DNA of 64,000 nt, from contig JAJDZD010000072.1 of assembly GCA_022824865.1 (NCBI GenBank), positions 1 through 64,000 of the forward strand. Direction: 5' to 3'. The DNA is from Chloroflexota bacterium. Its GTDB lineage: Bacteria; Chloroflexota; UBA11872. Under the pieces are notes generated by a model. It did not search any database and was not told the origin of the DNA. It saw nothing but the letters and a program-made list of their open reading frames with translations. Both the position numbers and the translations under genes were made by a program. This document shows positions 25,574-34,591 of the stretch, piece after piece; positions within the stretch are counted from its first letter, which is position 1, and each line of letters opens with the position of its first letter.

Positions 25574-27478
25574 CTAGGGAGCGCCGGTGAAGTGCACCTG
25601 CACCGAGGTGCTGACGATGAGGGCGCCGTCGATGACGCTCTCGTCTCGGACTTCGATGCGGAGGGGGCCGGGCGCGGTTGTGGCTGGAATGTCGATCGAC
25701 TTTGTGAACGTGCCCGGGCCGCCGTAGTCGCCTTCGACGGAGATCCAACTCTGGTCGATGACGGTTCCGGCCTGGTTGTAGATGCGATAGGTGAGGTTTT
25801 TCTCGAAGGGCAAGGCGCTGATGCGGCCACGGAGCTGCACGGTGGATCCGACGATGGCACCGCTGAGGGGTGCCTCAAGGACAAGCTCGGGGGTGGGTTC
25901 GCGGCTGGTCCTGCCGTCGGTTATGGGAGCGGCCTGCAGGATGACGGGCACGGAGGTGCGGGCCAGGGCTGAACCGTCGGACGGGTCTGCGTCGACGATT
26001 TCGATGCGGCCGGGACCAGCCGTGCCGGCAATGAATTCGACCGGCGCGGCGAAGGTTCCCGGTTGATCCGCATAGCCGGAGAGGGGGAGGTTGCCCATGC
26101 CGATGACGCCGCCGCGGGCGTCGTAGACCGAGTAGGCAAGGGTTTCGGCGGATGGGTAGGTGCTGGCAGTGCCGCGAATCTCGACGCCGCTGGCCACCGT
26201 TTCGCCGGGTAGCGGCGACTCAATAACCAGGGCCTGGCGCGGGACGAGCCGGTTGCCCTGCAGCGTGAACGCGCGGGTGATTTCGAGCGATGGGCAGCAG
26301 AGGCCGTCGCTGGGGCGGTGGACAACCGTCTCGGCCACGACGTTTCCGCCGGCGACGGCCAGGCTGCGTACCGGCACGCGGTCGCCCAGGTAGGCCACGG
26401 CGGCCTGCGCCGGCTGGCCGTCGCGATCGAGGACGGCGACCAGGTGAATGAAGGTGCCGCTGCCGCCGCCGGAGATGAAGACGACGACGGCGGCGTCGGC
26501 GATGCCGTCACCGTTGAGGTCTCCGAAGGCGACGGTGTCGTTGACGAGGCCGGCGGAGACGCGCTCCGTCGCCCTTTCGCCGAAGGCGATGTGGCCCTCG
26601 CCGTCGGTGAATTGAATGGGGGTGTTGTCGTCGCCGAGAAGCGGGAGGTGGTATTGGGCGTTGCGTAGCTGGTCCAGCGTCAGGCGCGGCGACTCCACGC
26701 CTGGTTCGAGTCTGTTTCCGCGCAGCACAAATGCCCGGGTGTCAGTGACCGACGGGCAACACTGGGGGTCGTCGGGACCGTGGGCAAGCGACTCCACCCG
26801 GATTTCGCCGCCCTGGATGGTGAGGCTCTGTGGCCGTACCCGGTCCCCCAGCAAGGCGTGCGCCGCCTGCACGGGGGCGCCGTCGCGGTCGAGGACCGCG
26901 ATCAGGTAGATGAACGTGCCGCTGCCGCCTGAGTTGAGGTATGCGACGACCGCGGCATCGGCGATTCCATCGTCATCGAGATCGCCGAAGGCGACCCGGT
27001 CGTCGACGAGGCCCACCTGCACGCGCTCGGTCGCACCCTCGCCGTAGACAAGGGTGCCCATGCCATCGACGAGGTGAATCGCGGTGTCCTCGTCACCGAG
27101 GAGCGGGAGGTGGTACTCGGCGTTGCGCAGCTGGTCCAGCGTCAGGCGCTGCGTGACGGCCGCTTCCCAGGGAAATTGCTCGCTATTCAGGCGCTGCTGT
27201 AGCCCCTCGGGGCCGTTGATCCACGTGCGCTGGCCATCGCTGAACCCGGTCCAGTTGTCGGCTTTGCGCCAGGTGAGCTGGCCGTTGGCGGTGGTTTGCT
27301 GCGTGATTCCTGTTGCCGGGATGTGCTGCTCGTTGTCCAGGCAGTCGCCAACGATGTCCGGGATGAGGTCGTGGAGGGTCTTGAAGCCGAGCTGGAAGGT
27401 GCAGTCCTGGGCAAGCAGGGGCTGGAACGAGAAGACGAGGCTGACAATGACGATCAGCAGAATGAGTCTGGTCTTCAT
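25574..27478 (-). CDS. Secreted protein with duplicated FG-GAP-like unit and two Gmad2-type domains
   Basis: 634 residues from ATG 27478, which has an AGGAAGGGCGG site; the upstream in-frame extension is not signal-like. Signal peptide MKTRLILLIVIVSLVFSFQP. A ~150-residue unit occurs twice: both copies begin RLTLDQLRNA(E/Q)YHLPLLGD, contain AFGDL(D/N)(D/G)DGIADAAVV and a CCPS motif, and end with RGNRLEPG or QGNRLVPR. Two C-terminal beta-sandwich units (ESPLPGETVASGVEIRG and EAPLSGAIVGSTVQLRG...FEKNLTYRIYNQAGTVI) match the Gmad2 bacterial spore-germination immunoglobulin-like type. Probably surface or extracellular; function unknown. Confidence 0.75.
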   Translation of the reverse strand: MKTRLILLIVIVSLVFSFQPLLAQDCTFQLGFKTLHDLIPDIVGDCLDNEQHIPATGITQQTTANGQLTWRKADNWTGFSDGQRTWINGPEGLQQRLNSEQFPWEAAVTQRLTLDQLRNAEYHLPLLGDEDTAIHLVDGMGTLVYGEGATERVQVGLVDDRVAFGDLDDDGIADAAVVAYLNSGGSGTFIYLIAVLDRDGAPVQAAHALLGDRVRPQSLTIQGGEIRVESLAHGPDDPQCCPSVTDTRAFVLRGNRLEPGVESPRLTLDQLRNAQYHLPLLGDDNTPIQFTDGEGHIAFGERATERVSAGLVNDTVAFGDLNGDGIADAAVVVFISGGGSGTFIHLVAVLDRDGQPAQAAVAYLGDRVPVRSLAVAGGNVVAETVVHRPSDGLCCPSLEITRAFTLQGNRLVPRQALVIESPLPGETVASGVEIRGTASTYPSAETLAYSVYDARGGVIGMGNLPLSGYADQPGTFAAPVEFIAGTAGPGRIEIVDADPSDGSALARTSVPVILQAAPITDGRTSREPTPELVLEAPLSGAIVGSTVQLRGRISALPFEKNLTYRIYNQAGTVIDQSWISVEGDYGGPGTFTKSIDIPATTAPGPLRIEVRDESVIDGALIVSTSVQVHFTGAP

Positions 27479-27497
27479 CGAGCCGCCCTTCCTGTGT

Positions 27498-27984
27498 CTA
27501 CCCAAGCTCCATATCGGCCTGCCAGGTCCAAGTCGGCTGGGTAATTTCAAGGGTTGGATCGCCGCCAACCTGACGAGTCTTCTTCTGCAGTCTCTCATCG
27601 TGTGTGTGCAAGACCGAGCAATTCGTGGCGAGCGCTGAGGCCACATGCACTGCGTCCTTGGGGCGGATAGCGTGACTCCAGCAGAGGTCACGCGCGGCTT
27701 CGGCAATCGGCCGGGTAAGTTCGACGAGCGTGAGGTTGCGGTTTCCCGTCGGCCTGAAGAGGTCTATCAGGTCCTCCCGGCGCGCCTCGTTGAGTTGGAC
27801 GGCGGGTTGGATGCCCGGGACGTAGAGGACCTCCGCGATGGTCAGGGTTGAGGTGATCAGCGTTACCTTGCCCGCTTCCCAGTCGCGCAGCACGGCGCAA
27901 GTGCCCCTGGTTTGGATGTCCGCCTCGGAGAAAGTCGAGATATGCGCAGGAGTCCCAATAGACGACGGCTGGATTATTCGCCAC
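27498..27984 (-). pseudogene. PIN-domain protein, frameshifted
   Basis: GTG 27984 overlaps the end of the upstream gene. The first ~20 codons encode a PIN start with the catalytic Asp (AVVYWDSCAYLDFLR). The frame then changes near 27933-27945, and the rest continues as EADIQTRGTCAVLRDWEAGK, TLTIAEVLYVPG and RPKDAVHVASALATNC, which holds further acidic PIN residues. Two bases are missing relative to a continuous frame (or one is added). PIN proteins are Mg-dependent RNases, usually toxins of VapBC-like pairs. The break could be real or an assembly error. Confidence 0.65.
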
Positions 27985-28759
27985 GAACCCCCGCCAAGTA
28001 GTCGAGCGAGCTCCCCTCCATGGCCGCGTATACGCCTTCAAGCGCAAGCACTCCACGGCGCTGCAATCCAACGCTCAGTGGTCGGAGTTCCGTGATCTCT
28101 CGGATCTCGCGAGGTCTGCCGTCGGCATCGCGCCGCACGCGCCCTGTGACCAGCACTTTGGCTCGCATTCGCAGTGCTTCGACGACCTCGTCAAAGAGCC
28201 TGTCGTCGAAATGGCAGCGCACCGAATACCCGGAGACGTCGTCCCAGACGGTAAAGCGCAAGCTCCCGTGCGTGTTCACGGCCTCCAGGCGGCCCTCAAC
28301 AGCACCAAGCGTGTAGGTCCGCGCCAGGAGCTTTTTCGCATGCCCGGCGGCAGTCGGAGTGAAGTCGACTTGCTCACCGCTGTCCGCGGATTCCAAACCA
28401 AAGCCGGAAACTCCGTCGCCAATGATCAGGCCAATGCGTTGAATCCGTCGGAGTGCATTTGGCCCGAAGGTTTCCGGCTCACTAGTGGCATCTTCCAGTT
28501 CGCGGACACCCCTCACGCAAAGCAGCGGCACGTTGAGGTCCGGGTGGCCGTTCGGGCGCCTGCCGGCCTCGACGAACGACACGACGGCCGACCCGGACTT
28601 GAGCTCGCCGAGATTCCAGCGCATGGTCGGTTGATCGTCGGGCGAGTGCGCCGCGTCAACGTCGTCCAGCAACTGGTGGAAGAGAGACACGGCGTCGGCG
28701 AAACGACGTGGATGGATCGCGTCGCCTCTTACGGTCAGCACCAATCGAACCGGCGACAT
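27974..28759 (-). CDS. Hypothetical protein paired with the PIN-domain gene
   Basis: 261 residues, no family recognised. The N-terminal region (RLVLTVRGDAIHPRRFADAV...RWNLGELKSGSAVVSFV) and the C-terminal beta-rich part (LEAVNTHGSLRFTVWDDVSG, KVLVTGRVRRDADGRPREI) are well-ordered sequence. The start ATG 28759 has no close same-strand gene upstream. The last codons overlap the GTG of the PIN gene, implying translational coupling. The arrangement suggests a toxin-antitoxin-like pair with this as the larger partner. Confidence 0.65.
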   Translation of the reverse strand: MSPVRLVLTVRGDAIHPRRFADAVSLFHQLLDDVDAAHSPDDQPTMRWNLGELKSGSAVVSFVEAGRRPNGHPDLNVPLLCVRGVRELEDATSEPETFGPNALRRIQRIGLIIGDGVSGFGLESADSGEQVDFTPTAAGHAKKLLARTYTLGAVEGRLEAVNTHGSLRFTVWDDVSGYSVRCHFDDRLFDEVVEALRMRAKVLVTGRVRRDADGRPREIREITELRPLSVGLQRRGVLALEGVYAAMEGSSLDYLAGVRGE

Positions 28760-29095
28760 TCCTCTACCCTTAGCCCCCAGATTCGCTCAATCCGGGATTG
28801 CTGTACCAGGCGGCTACTACGTGCCGCTCAAACCGCCTACCGCGACGCGAGTGCCGCCCAGTGAGTCTAACCCTCGGGACAGGTGCTGGAAGAGGCGCCG
28901 CTTTGCCGCGTCGCAAGCAGACGTCAGCGAGGATTCCGGTGCGCCCGCCGTTGCTGGAGCAACGCGAGACTGCGTCAGCTGCTCAGCCGACGACGAGGTT
29001 GATGAGGCGGCCTTCTTCGGCTAGCCCGGTTCCCTGGACAGACGGGGCAGTGTTACGTTGTGTGACACCAGCATACGGGCAAGGCGACCAAAGCG
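28760..29095. other. Intergenic region between divergent genes, with a leuS-tail fragment
   Basis: No gene is convincing here. Both flanking genes read outward. The one recognisable element is at 28985-29014: on the minus strand it reads GRLINLVVG followed by a stop, the C-terminus of LeuS. The remainder shows no repeats or clear promoters that I can name. Confidence 0.5.
28985..29014 (-). repeat. 30-bp direct repeat, left copy (leuS 3'-end duplicate)
   Basis: Matches 29915-29944 at 29 of 30 positions. The single difference is a synonymous third base in a Leu codon (CTC versus CTA) of the encoded LeuS tail. With the right copy it brackets the toxin-antitoxin pair at 29096-29868 (about 900 bp). 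Confidence 0.8.
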
Positions 29096-29518
29096 ATGAG
29101 CCGGCATCTTTCGGTGCGCGTGGGGGAGGATCTGTTTGAGCAGTTGGAGGCGCAGAGCCGGAGGAGCGGGCAGTCGCGGTCGGCGGTCGCGAAGCAATTG
29201 CTGGAAGAAGGGCTGAGGATGGAGCAGCATCCCGGGATCGTGTTTCGGTCGGGTCCCGGCGGGCGGCGCGCCGGGCTGATCGGCGGTCCGGATGTGTGGG
29301 AAGTGGTGGGTGCGATCCGCGGTTCGGATGGCGGCGATGCTGACAGTCTTGAACGTATTTGTGAGCGGACGGGGCTGGCGGCCGATCAGGTCGGCACCGC
29401 CCTGCGCTACTACGCCGACTACACGGATGAGGTCGTTGACTGGATCCGTCGCGTCGAGGAAGAAGCTGAACGAGCTGAGGCTCGCTGGCGACGGGAGCAG
29501 GCGCTGCTGGGCCGGTGA
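29096..29518 (+). CDS. Ribbon-helix-helix antitoxin with DUF433-like C-terminus
   Basis: 140 residues. The N-terminus is a CopG-type ribbon-helix-helix (HLSVRVGEDLFEQLEAQSRR, SAVAKQLLEEGLRM). The middle (GIVFRSGPGGRRAGLIGGPD, VWEVVGAIR) is DUF433-like, followed by a helical C-terminus. The stop overlaps the start of the PIN-like gene by 4 bp (29515-29518), the usual antitoxin-toxin order. Expected to bind and neutralise the partner and repress its own promoter. Confidence 0.75.
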   Translation: MSRHLSVRVGEDLFEQLEAQSRRSGQSRSAVAKQLLEEGLRMEQHPGIVFRSGPGGRRAGLIGGPDVWEVVGAIRGSDGGDADSLERICERTGLAADQVGTALRYYADYTDEVVDWIRRVEEEAERAEARWRREQALLGR

Positions 29519-29868
29519 AGCTGCTGCTGGACGAGATGTGGGCGCCGGCGATTGCGGAGGCGCTACGGGATCGCGGCCATGAGGTGGTGGCGGTGGCCGA
29601 ACGGGGCGACCTGCGAGGGTTGCCCGATGAGGCGATTTTCGATGCGGCGCTGGTGGAAGGTTGGGTGATCGTGACCGAGAACGTGGTCGACTATCGACCA
29701 CTGGCAGCCGACGCCATGCGGGCCGGGCGCGCCTACCCGCCGATCATTTACACCAGCAACCGGGCCTATCCGCGAGCCAGCCGACGGACGGCCGGAAGGC
29801 TGGTGGCGGCGCTGGACGCCTTGCTCACTTCAGGCATCGCGATCCAGCACGAACATTGGCTCGGGTAG
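29515..29868 (+). CDS. DUF5615 PIN-like toxin
   Basis: 117 residues, the usual size. PIN-like acidic residues are seen in KLLLDEMWAPAIAEALRDRG (Asp/Glu), HEVVAVAERGDLRGLPDEAI and VEGWVIVTENVVDYRPLAA. DUF5615 members are predicted RNases of toxin-antitoxin pairs. The GTG start overlaps the upstream antitoxin gene by 4 bp. The pair is bounded by the leuS-end repeats. Confidence 0.78.
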   Translation: MKLLLDEMWAPAIAEALRDRGHEVVAVAERGDLRGLPDEAIFDAALVEGWVIVTENVVDYRPLAADAMRAGRAYPPIIYTSNRAYPRASRRTAGRLVAALDALLTSGIAIQHEHWLG

Positions 29869-29912
29869 CCAAGGACCGAGCCGCCCCTAGACAGACTTCC
29901 GACTAAGAGCGG

Positions 29913-32564
29913 CTAGCCGACGACGAGGTTGATTAGGCGGCCTTGGCGGTAGATGACTTTGCGGAGTTGGAGGCCGTTGGTGTGGGCCTGGACGCGGGGG
30001 CTGGACAGGGCGAGGGATTGGGCGGCGGATTCGTCGGTGGTGACGGGGGCCTCGATGCGGTCGCGGACGCGGCCGTTGACCTGGACGACCAGGGTGAAGG
30101 TCTCGTCGGCGGCCAGGGCTTCGTCCCAACTGGGCCAGGCTTGCAGGTGGATGCTCTCCGAGTGACCGGTGCGTTCCCACAGTTCCTCGACCATGAAGAC
30201 TGCACTGGGGGCCAGCAGGACCAGGAAGGTGTCGATGGTCTGTTTCCAGGCCGGGGTGGCGCGCAGGTCGTCGTCGCCGACTTCGATCAGGAAGTTGGTG
30301 AACTCCATCAGGGCGGCGACCATGGTGTTGAATTTCAGCGCGTCGATGTCGTTGCTGACACGGCGGATGGTCTGGTGCAGTTGGCGCTGCAACTCGACCT
30401 CGACATCGGCGTAGTCGGCGCGGCGCCGGCGGGTGCCGCCCAGCTCAAGACCCAGGACCAGGTTCCACACGCGGTTCAGCCAGCGGGAGACCCCGGCGAG
30501 GCCCTGATCGCTCCAGGGCAGGGTTCGGTCGAACGGTCCCATGAAGAGGATGTAGCAGCGCAGGGCGTCGCCGCCGGCGGTGGCGGCCACTTCGTCGGGA
30601 GTCACGACGTTGCGCCAGGACTTGGACATCCCGGTGGCGCGGAACTCGACGAGCGCCTGGCCGTTGCGCCGGGCGCGCTGGCCGGTGAGCTCGAAGCGGG
30701 CTTCCAGAGGGTAGCGGCGGAAGGGTTGGGCGGCCTCGGGGCTGTCGAAGGCGTCGGCGCCGTCGGGCGCATCCACGCGGGCGCGGCCCTGGCTGTCGAC
30801 CCGCAGGATGGACTCATCCACCCAGCCGGGCTGCGCCAGCATCAGGCCCTGGTGGCGCAGGGCGTGGAAGGGCTCGGTCAGGTCCAGCACGCCGGCGTCG
30901 CGCATGGCCTTGGTCCAGAAGCGGGCATAGAGCAGGTGCATGACGCTGTGCTCGGCGCCGCCGACATACAGGTCCACGGGCATCCAGCGGCGAACGGTGT
31001 CGGGGTCAAAGGCCTGGTCGTCCTGGTCGGGGCTGCAGAAGCGCAGGAAGTACCAGCTGGAGCAGGCGAAGCCGCCCAGGGTGTCGGTTTCGCGCCGGGC
31101 GGGCTTGCCGCAGGTAGGACAAGCGATGTTGACCCAGTCTTCGACGGCGTCCAGGGGCGAGCGTCCGCCTGACTGCTGCGGGTCGATCTGCTTGACGTAG
31201 GGCAGCGGGACGGGCAGCTGGTCCTCGGGCACGGGGACTTCGCCACAGGCCTGGCAGTGGACGATGGGGATGGGGGTGCCCCAGTAGCGCTGGCGGGAGA
31301 TCAGCCAGTCGCGCAGCTTGTAGTTGACGGCGAAGTCGCCCTTGCCCTGCTCGTGCAGCCATTCGGTGACGGCGCGAACGCCGTCCTTGACCGACAGGCC
31401 GTCGAACCGGCCGGAGTTGACCATGGGGCCGTCGCCGACGAAGGCCTCGGTCAGCGGCTCGCCCTGCCAGTCAGGCGGGGCGATGACGGTGCGGATTTCG
31501 ATGCCGTAACGGGTGGCGAAGTCGAAGTCGCGCTCGTCGTGGGCCGGCACGGCCATGATGGCGCCGGAGCCGTAGGACATCAGGACGTAGTCGGCGATCC
31601 AGATGGGCAGACGCTCGTTGTTGACGGGGTTGACGGCGTAGCCTCCGGTGAAGACGCCGGTCTTGTCGTCGTCCAGCGCCACGCGGTCCAGCTCGGCCTT
31701 GCGCGCGGCGGCGGCCACGTAGGCCTGAACCTCGGCGGCGCGGTCCGGCGTGGTGACGCGGTCGACCAGCGGGTGCTCCGGCGCCAGCACCATGAAGGTG
31801 GCGCCGAAGAGGGTGTCGGGGCGGGTGGTAAATACGGGGATTTCGTCGCCGGTTTCGGCCGTGAAGGTGACGTCGGCGCCCTCGCTGCGGCCGATCCAGT
31901 TGACCTGGGCCGCGCGGGTCTCCTCCGGCCAGTCCAGCCCCTCCAGGTCTTCAATCAACTGGTCGGCGTAGTCGGTGATCTTGAAGAACCACTGGGTCAG
32001 CTCGCGCTGGGTGACGTCGGGGTGGTCGCGCCAGCAGGTGCCGTCGGCGTTGACTTCCTCGTTGGCCAGGGCGCCGCAGATGGGGCACCACCACTGCAGC
32101 CCGGAGGCCCGATAGGCCAGGCCGCGCTGGTAGAGCTTCAGGAACATCCACTGGGTCCAGCGGTAGTACTCGGGGTGGGTGGAGTTAATCTCGCGATTCC
32201 AGTCAAACGACCCGCCGGCCAGGTTCAGCTGCCGCTTGTAGTTGGCGCTCCACTCGCGGGTCAGGTCGGCCGGGTGGCGGCCGGTCTCGATGGCGGCGTT
32301 TTCGGTGGGCAGGCCGAAGGCATCCCAGCCCATGGGATGCAGCACGTCGTAGCCGCGCATGCGCATGACGCGGGAGATCACGTCGGTGGGCACGTAGTTG
32401 CGCAGGTGACCGACGCTTAGCCCGTCGCCCGAGGGATAGGGAAAGAAGTCGAGGCAATAGAAGGTGGGGCGGTCGGAGGGCTCGGGCGTGCGGTACAGGT
32501 CCTGCTCAGCCCAGCGGGTGCGCCACTTGGGATCGATTTCGGTGGGTAGGAAGTCGGTGGTCAT
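29913..32564 (-). CDS. leuS: Leucyl-tRNA synthetase
   Basis: 883 residues, the normal bacterial LeuRS size. Charges tRNA-Leu. HIGH-type motif in FPYPSGDGLSVGHLRNY, CP1 editing domain with FTTRPDTLFGATFMVLAPEH and MAVPAHDERDFDFA, zinc-type Cys pairs (WWCPICG, ACPTCGK), KMSKS-type loop as TGMSKSWRNVVTPDEV, and C-terminal GRLINLVVG. The first residue of the KMSKS loop is Gly rather than Lys. Start ATG 32564. The 3' 30 bp are duplicated at 28985-29014. Confidence 0.96.
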   Translation of the reverse strand: MTTDFLPTEIDPKWRTRWAEQDLYRTPEPSDRPTFYCLDFFPYPSGDGLSVGHLRNYVPTDVISRVMRMRGYDVLHPMGWDAFGLPTENAAIETGRHPADLTREWSANYKRQLNLAGGSFDWNREINSTHPEYYRWTQWMFLKLYQRGLAYRASGLQWWCPICGALANEEVNADGTCWRDHPDVTQRELTQWFFKITDYADQLIEDLEGLDWPEETRAAQVNWIGRSEGADVTFTAETGDEIPVFTTRPDTLFGATFMVLAPEHPLVDRVTTPDRAAEVQAYVAAAARKAELDRVALDDDKTGVFTGGYAVNPVNNERLPIWIADYVLMSYGSGAIMAVPAHDERDFDFATRYGIEIRTVIAPPDWQGEPLTEAFVGDGPMVNSGRFDGLSVKDGVRAVTEWLHEQGKGDFAVNYKLRDWLISRQRYWGTPIPIVHCQACGEVPVPEDQLPVPLPYVKQIDPQQSGGRSPLDAVEDWVNIACPTCGKPARRETDTLGGFACSSWYFLRFCSPDQDDQAFDPDTVRRWMPVDLYVGGAEHSVMHLLYARFWTKAMRDAGVLDLTEPFHALRHQGLMLAQPGWVDESILRVDSQGRARVDAPDGADAFDSPEAAQPFRRYPLEARFELTGQRARRNGQALVEFRATGMSKSWRNVVTPDEVAATAGGDALRCYILFMGPFDRTLPWSDQGLAGVSRWLNRVWNLVLGLELGGTRRRRADYADVEVELQRQLHQTIRRVSNDIDALKFNTMVAALMEFTNFLIEVGDDDLRATPAWKQTIDTFLVLLAPSAVFMVEELWERTGHSESIHLQAWPSWDEALAADETFTLVVQVNGRVRDRIEAPVTTDESAAQSLALSSPRVQAHTNGLQLRKVIYRQGRLINLVVG
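29915..29944 (-). repeat. 30-bp direct repeat, right copy (leuS 3' end)
   Basis: Lies within the last codons of leuS and encodes its C-terminal residues. The left copy is at 28985-29014 in the same orientation. The pair resembles the flanks left by integration at the 3' end of a housekeeping gene, although no integrase is present. Confidence 0.8.
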
Positions 32565-32628
32565 GGGGAGGAGCCGGCGAGGCCAAGTCTTGAAAGGCAG
32601 CCTGCCATTCTAGGCGGCTCGGCTCAGT

Positions 32629-33643
<1,015 letters not shown>

Positions 33644-33651
<8 letters not shown>

Positions 33652-34405
33652 TCGCCGCGGCCGACAGGCCTTCGCCGTTCAACTGGCCGATCTGCTGCTG
33701 GTGCAGCTGGCCAACTGGCGCTGGGGCTGGCGCAGCATGGTGGTGCTGGGGATGGCGGCGCCGCTGTTGAGCATCACCATGCTCGGAATCCTCATCGGCG
33801 ACTCAGGGGTCCTGGCGCTCGAGTACGTGCTGGTCGGCAACGTGGTCCTGGCGCTGATGTTCGAGAACCAGAACAAGGTGTCGAGCAACTTTGCCTACAT
33901 GCAGGCGAAGGGCACCTTGCGCTTTGTTGCCACGCTGCCGGTCTACAAGTCGGCGCTCATCCTGGCAACCGTCGTTGCCTTTCTCCTGCTGGCGCTTCCG
34001 GCGGTTGTCGTCACGATTGTGGCCGGCTCAAGAATCCTGGACGTGGCACTGGCGCCCAGCCCCTGGGTGCTGCTGGTGGTGCCGCTGTGCGCCATTCCGC
34101 TGGCAAGCATCGGAGCCCTGGTTGGGTCGATAGCGCGGACGCCCGAGGAGGCCGGCTCGCTTAGTCTTCTGCTGACGCTCTTGTTGCTCAGCCTGGGACC
34201 GGTATTGGTACCGCCTGAGCGGCTGCCGGAGGCCCTCAACGTGGCCGGCTACGCGAGCCCGGCAACCTATGCCGCGTCGGCATTGCGACAGGTGCTGTTG
34301 GGGCCTGTAAGCGGTCGGCTGGCGCTGGATCTGAGTGTCCTGGCCGGCCTTTCGGTGGTCGTTCTCTGGTTCGTTGAGCGGCGCCTGCGCTGGCGCGTCA
34401 ATTGA
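33644..34405 (+). CDS. ABC-2 type permease
   Basis: About 253 residues with six membrane segments (for example MVVLGMAAPLLSITMLGILI and LILATVVAFLLLALPAVVV). The family motif region MQAKGTLRFVATLPVYK lies in the cytoplasmic loop. GTG 33644 overlaps the ATPase stop as GTGACTGA, so translation is coupled. It forms the transmembrane part of an exporter with the preceding ATPase, for a drug, lipid or polysaccharide. Confidence 0.85.
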
Positions 34406-34500
34406 TCCTGGACAGACTGCCGCGATCAATGGGCTGAAGCGCCGAGCGACTGTCCACGGACGGCGGTCTCGCTCCTCGCGTCCATCTCACCAGCCGTCCA

Positions 34501-34521
34501 CGTTGTGGGGTTGCTACAACG
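34501..34521. terminator. Weak hairpin between convergent genes
   Basis: CGTTGT-9nt-ACAACG is a 6-bp inverted repeat in the 186-bp gap between the permease (+) and histidine kinase (-) gene ends. No T-run follows on either strand, so function as a terminator is tentative. The rest of the gap shows nothing I can name. Confidence 0.3.
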
Positions 34522-34591
34522 CTTGGGGTTACGGCCAGATAGAGGATCCCAGGAATCCGGCGGCACGGAGCCTGGGTAAACGGCGACCCGG

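Noticed and set aside
28985-29944. Insertion sequence between the leuS-tail repeats
   Set aside because: There is no transposase and no terminal inverted repeats; the content is a toxin-antitoxin pair.
29943-31172. Long plus-strand frame (Gly/Val-rich) opposite leuS
   Set aside because: Antisense shadow of leuS caused by high GC at third codon positions; no family resemblance and no ribosome site.
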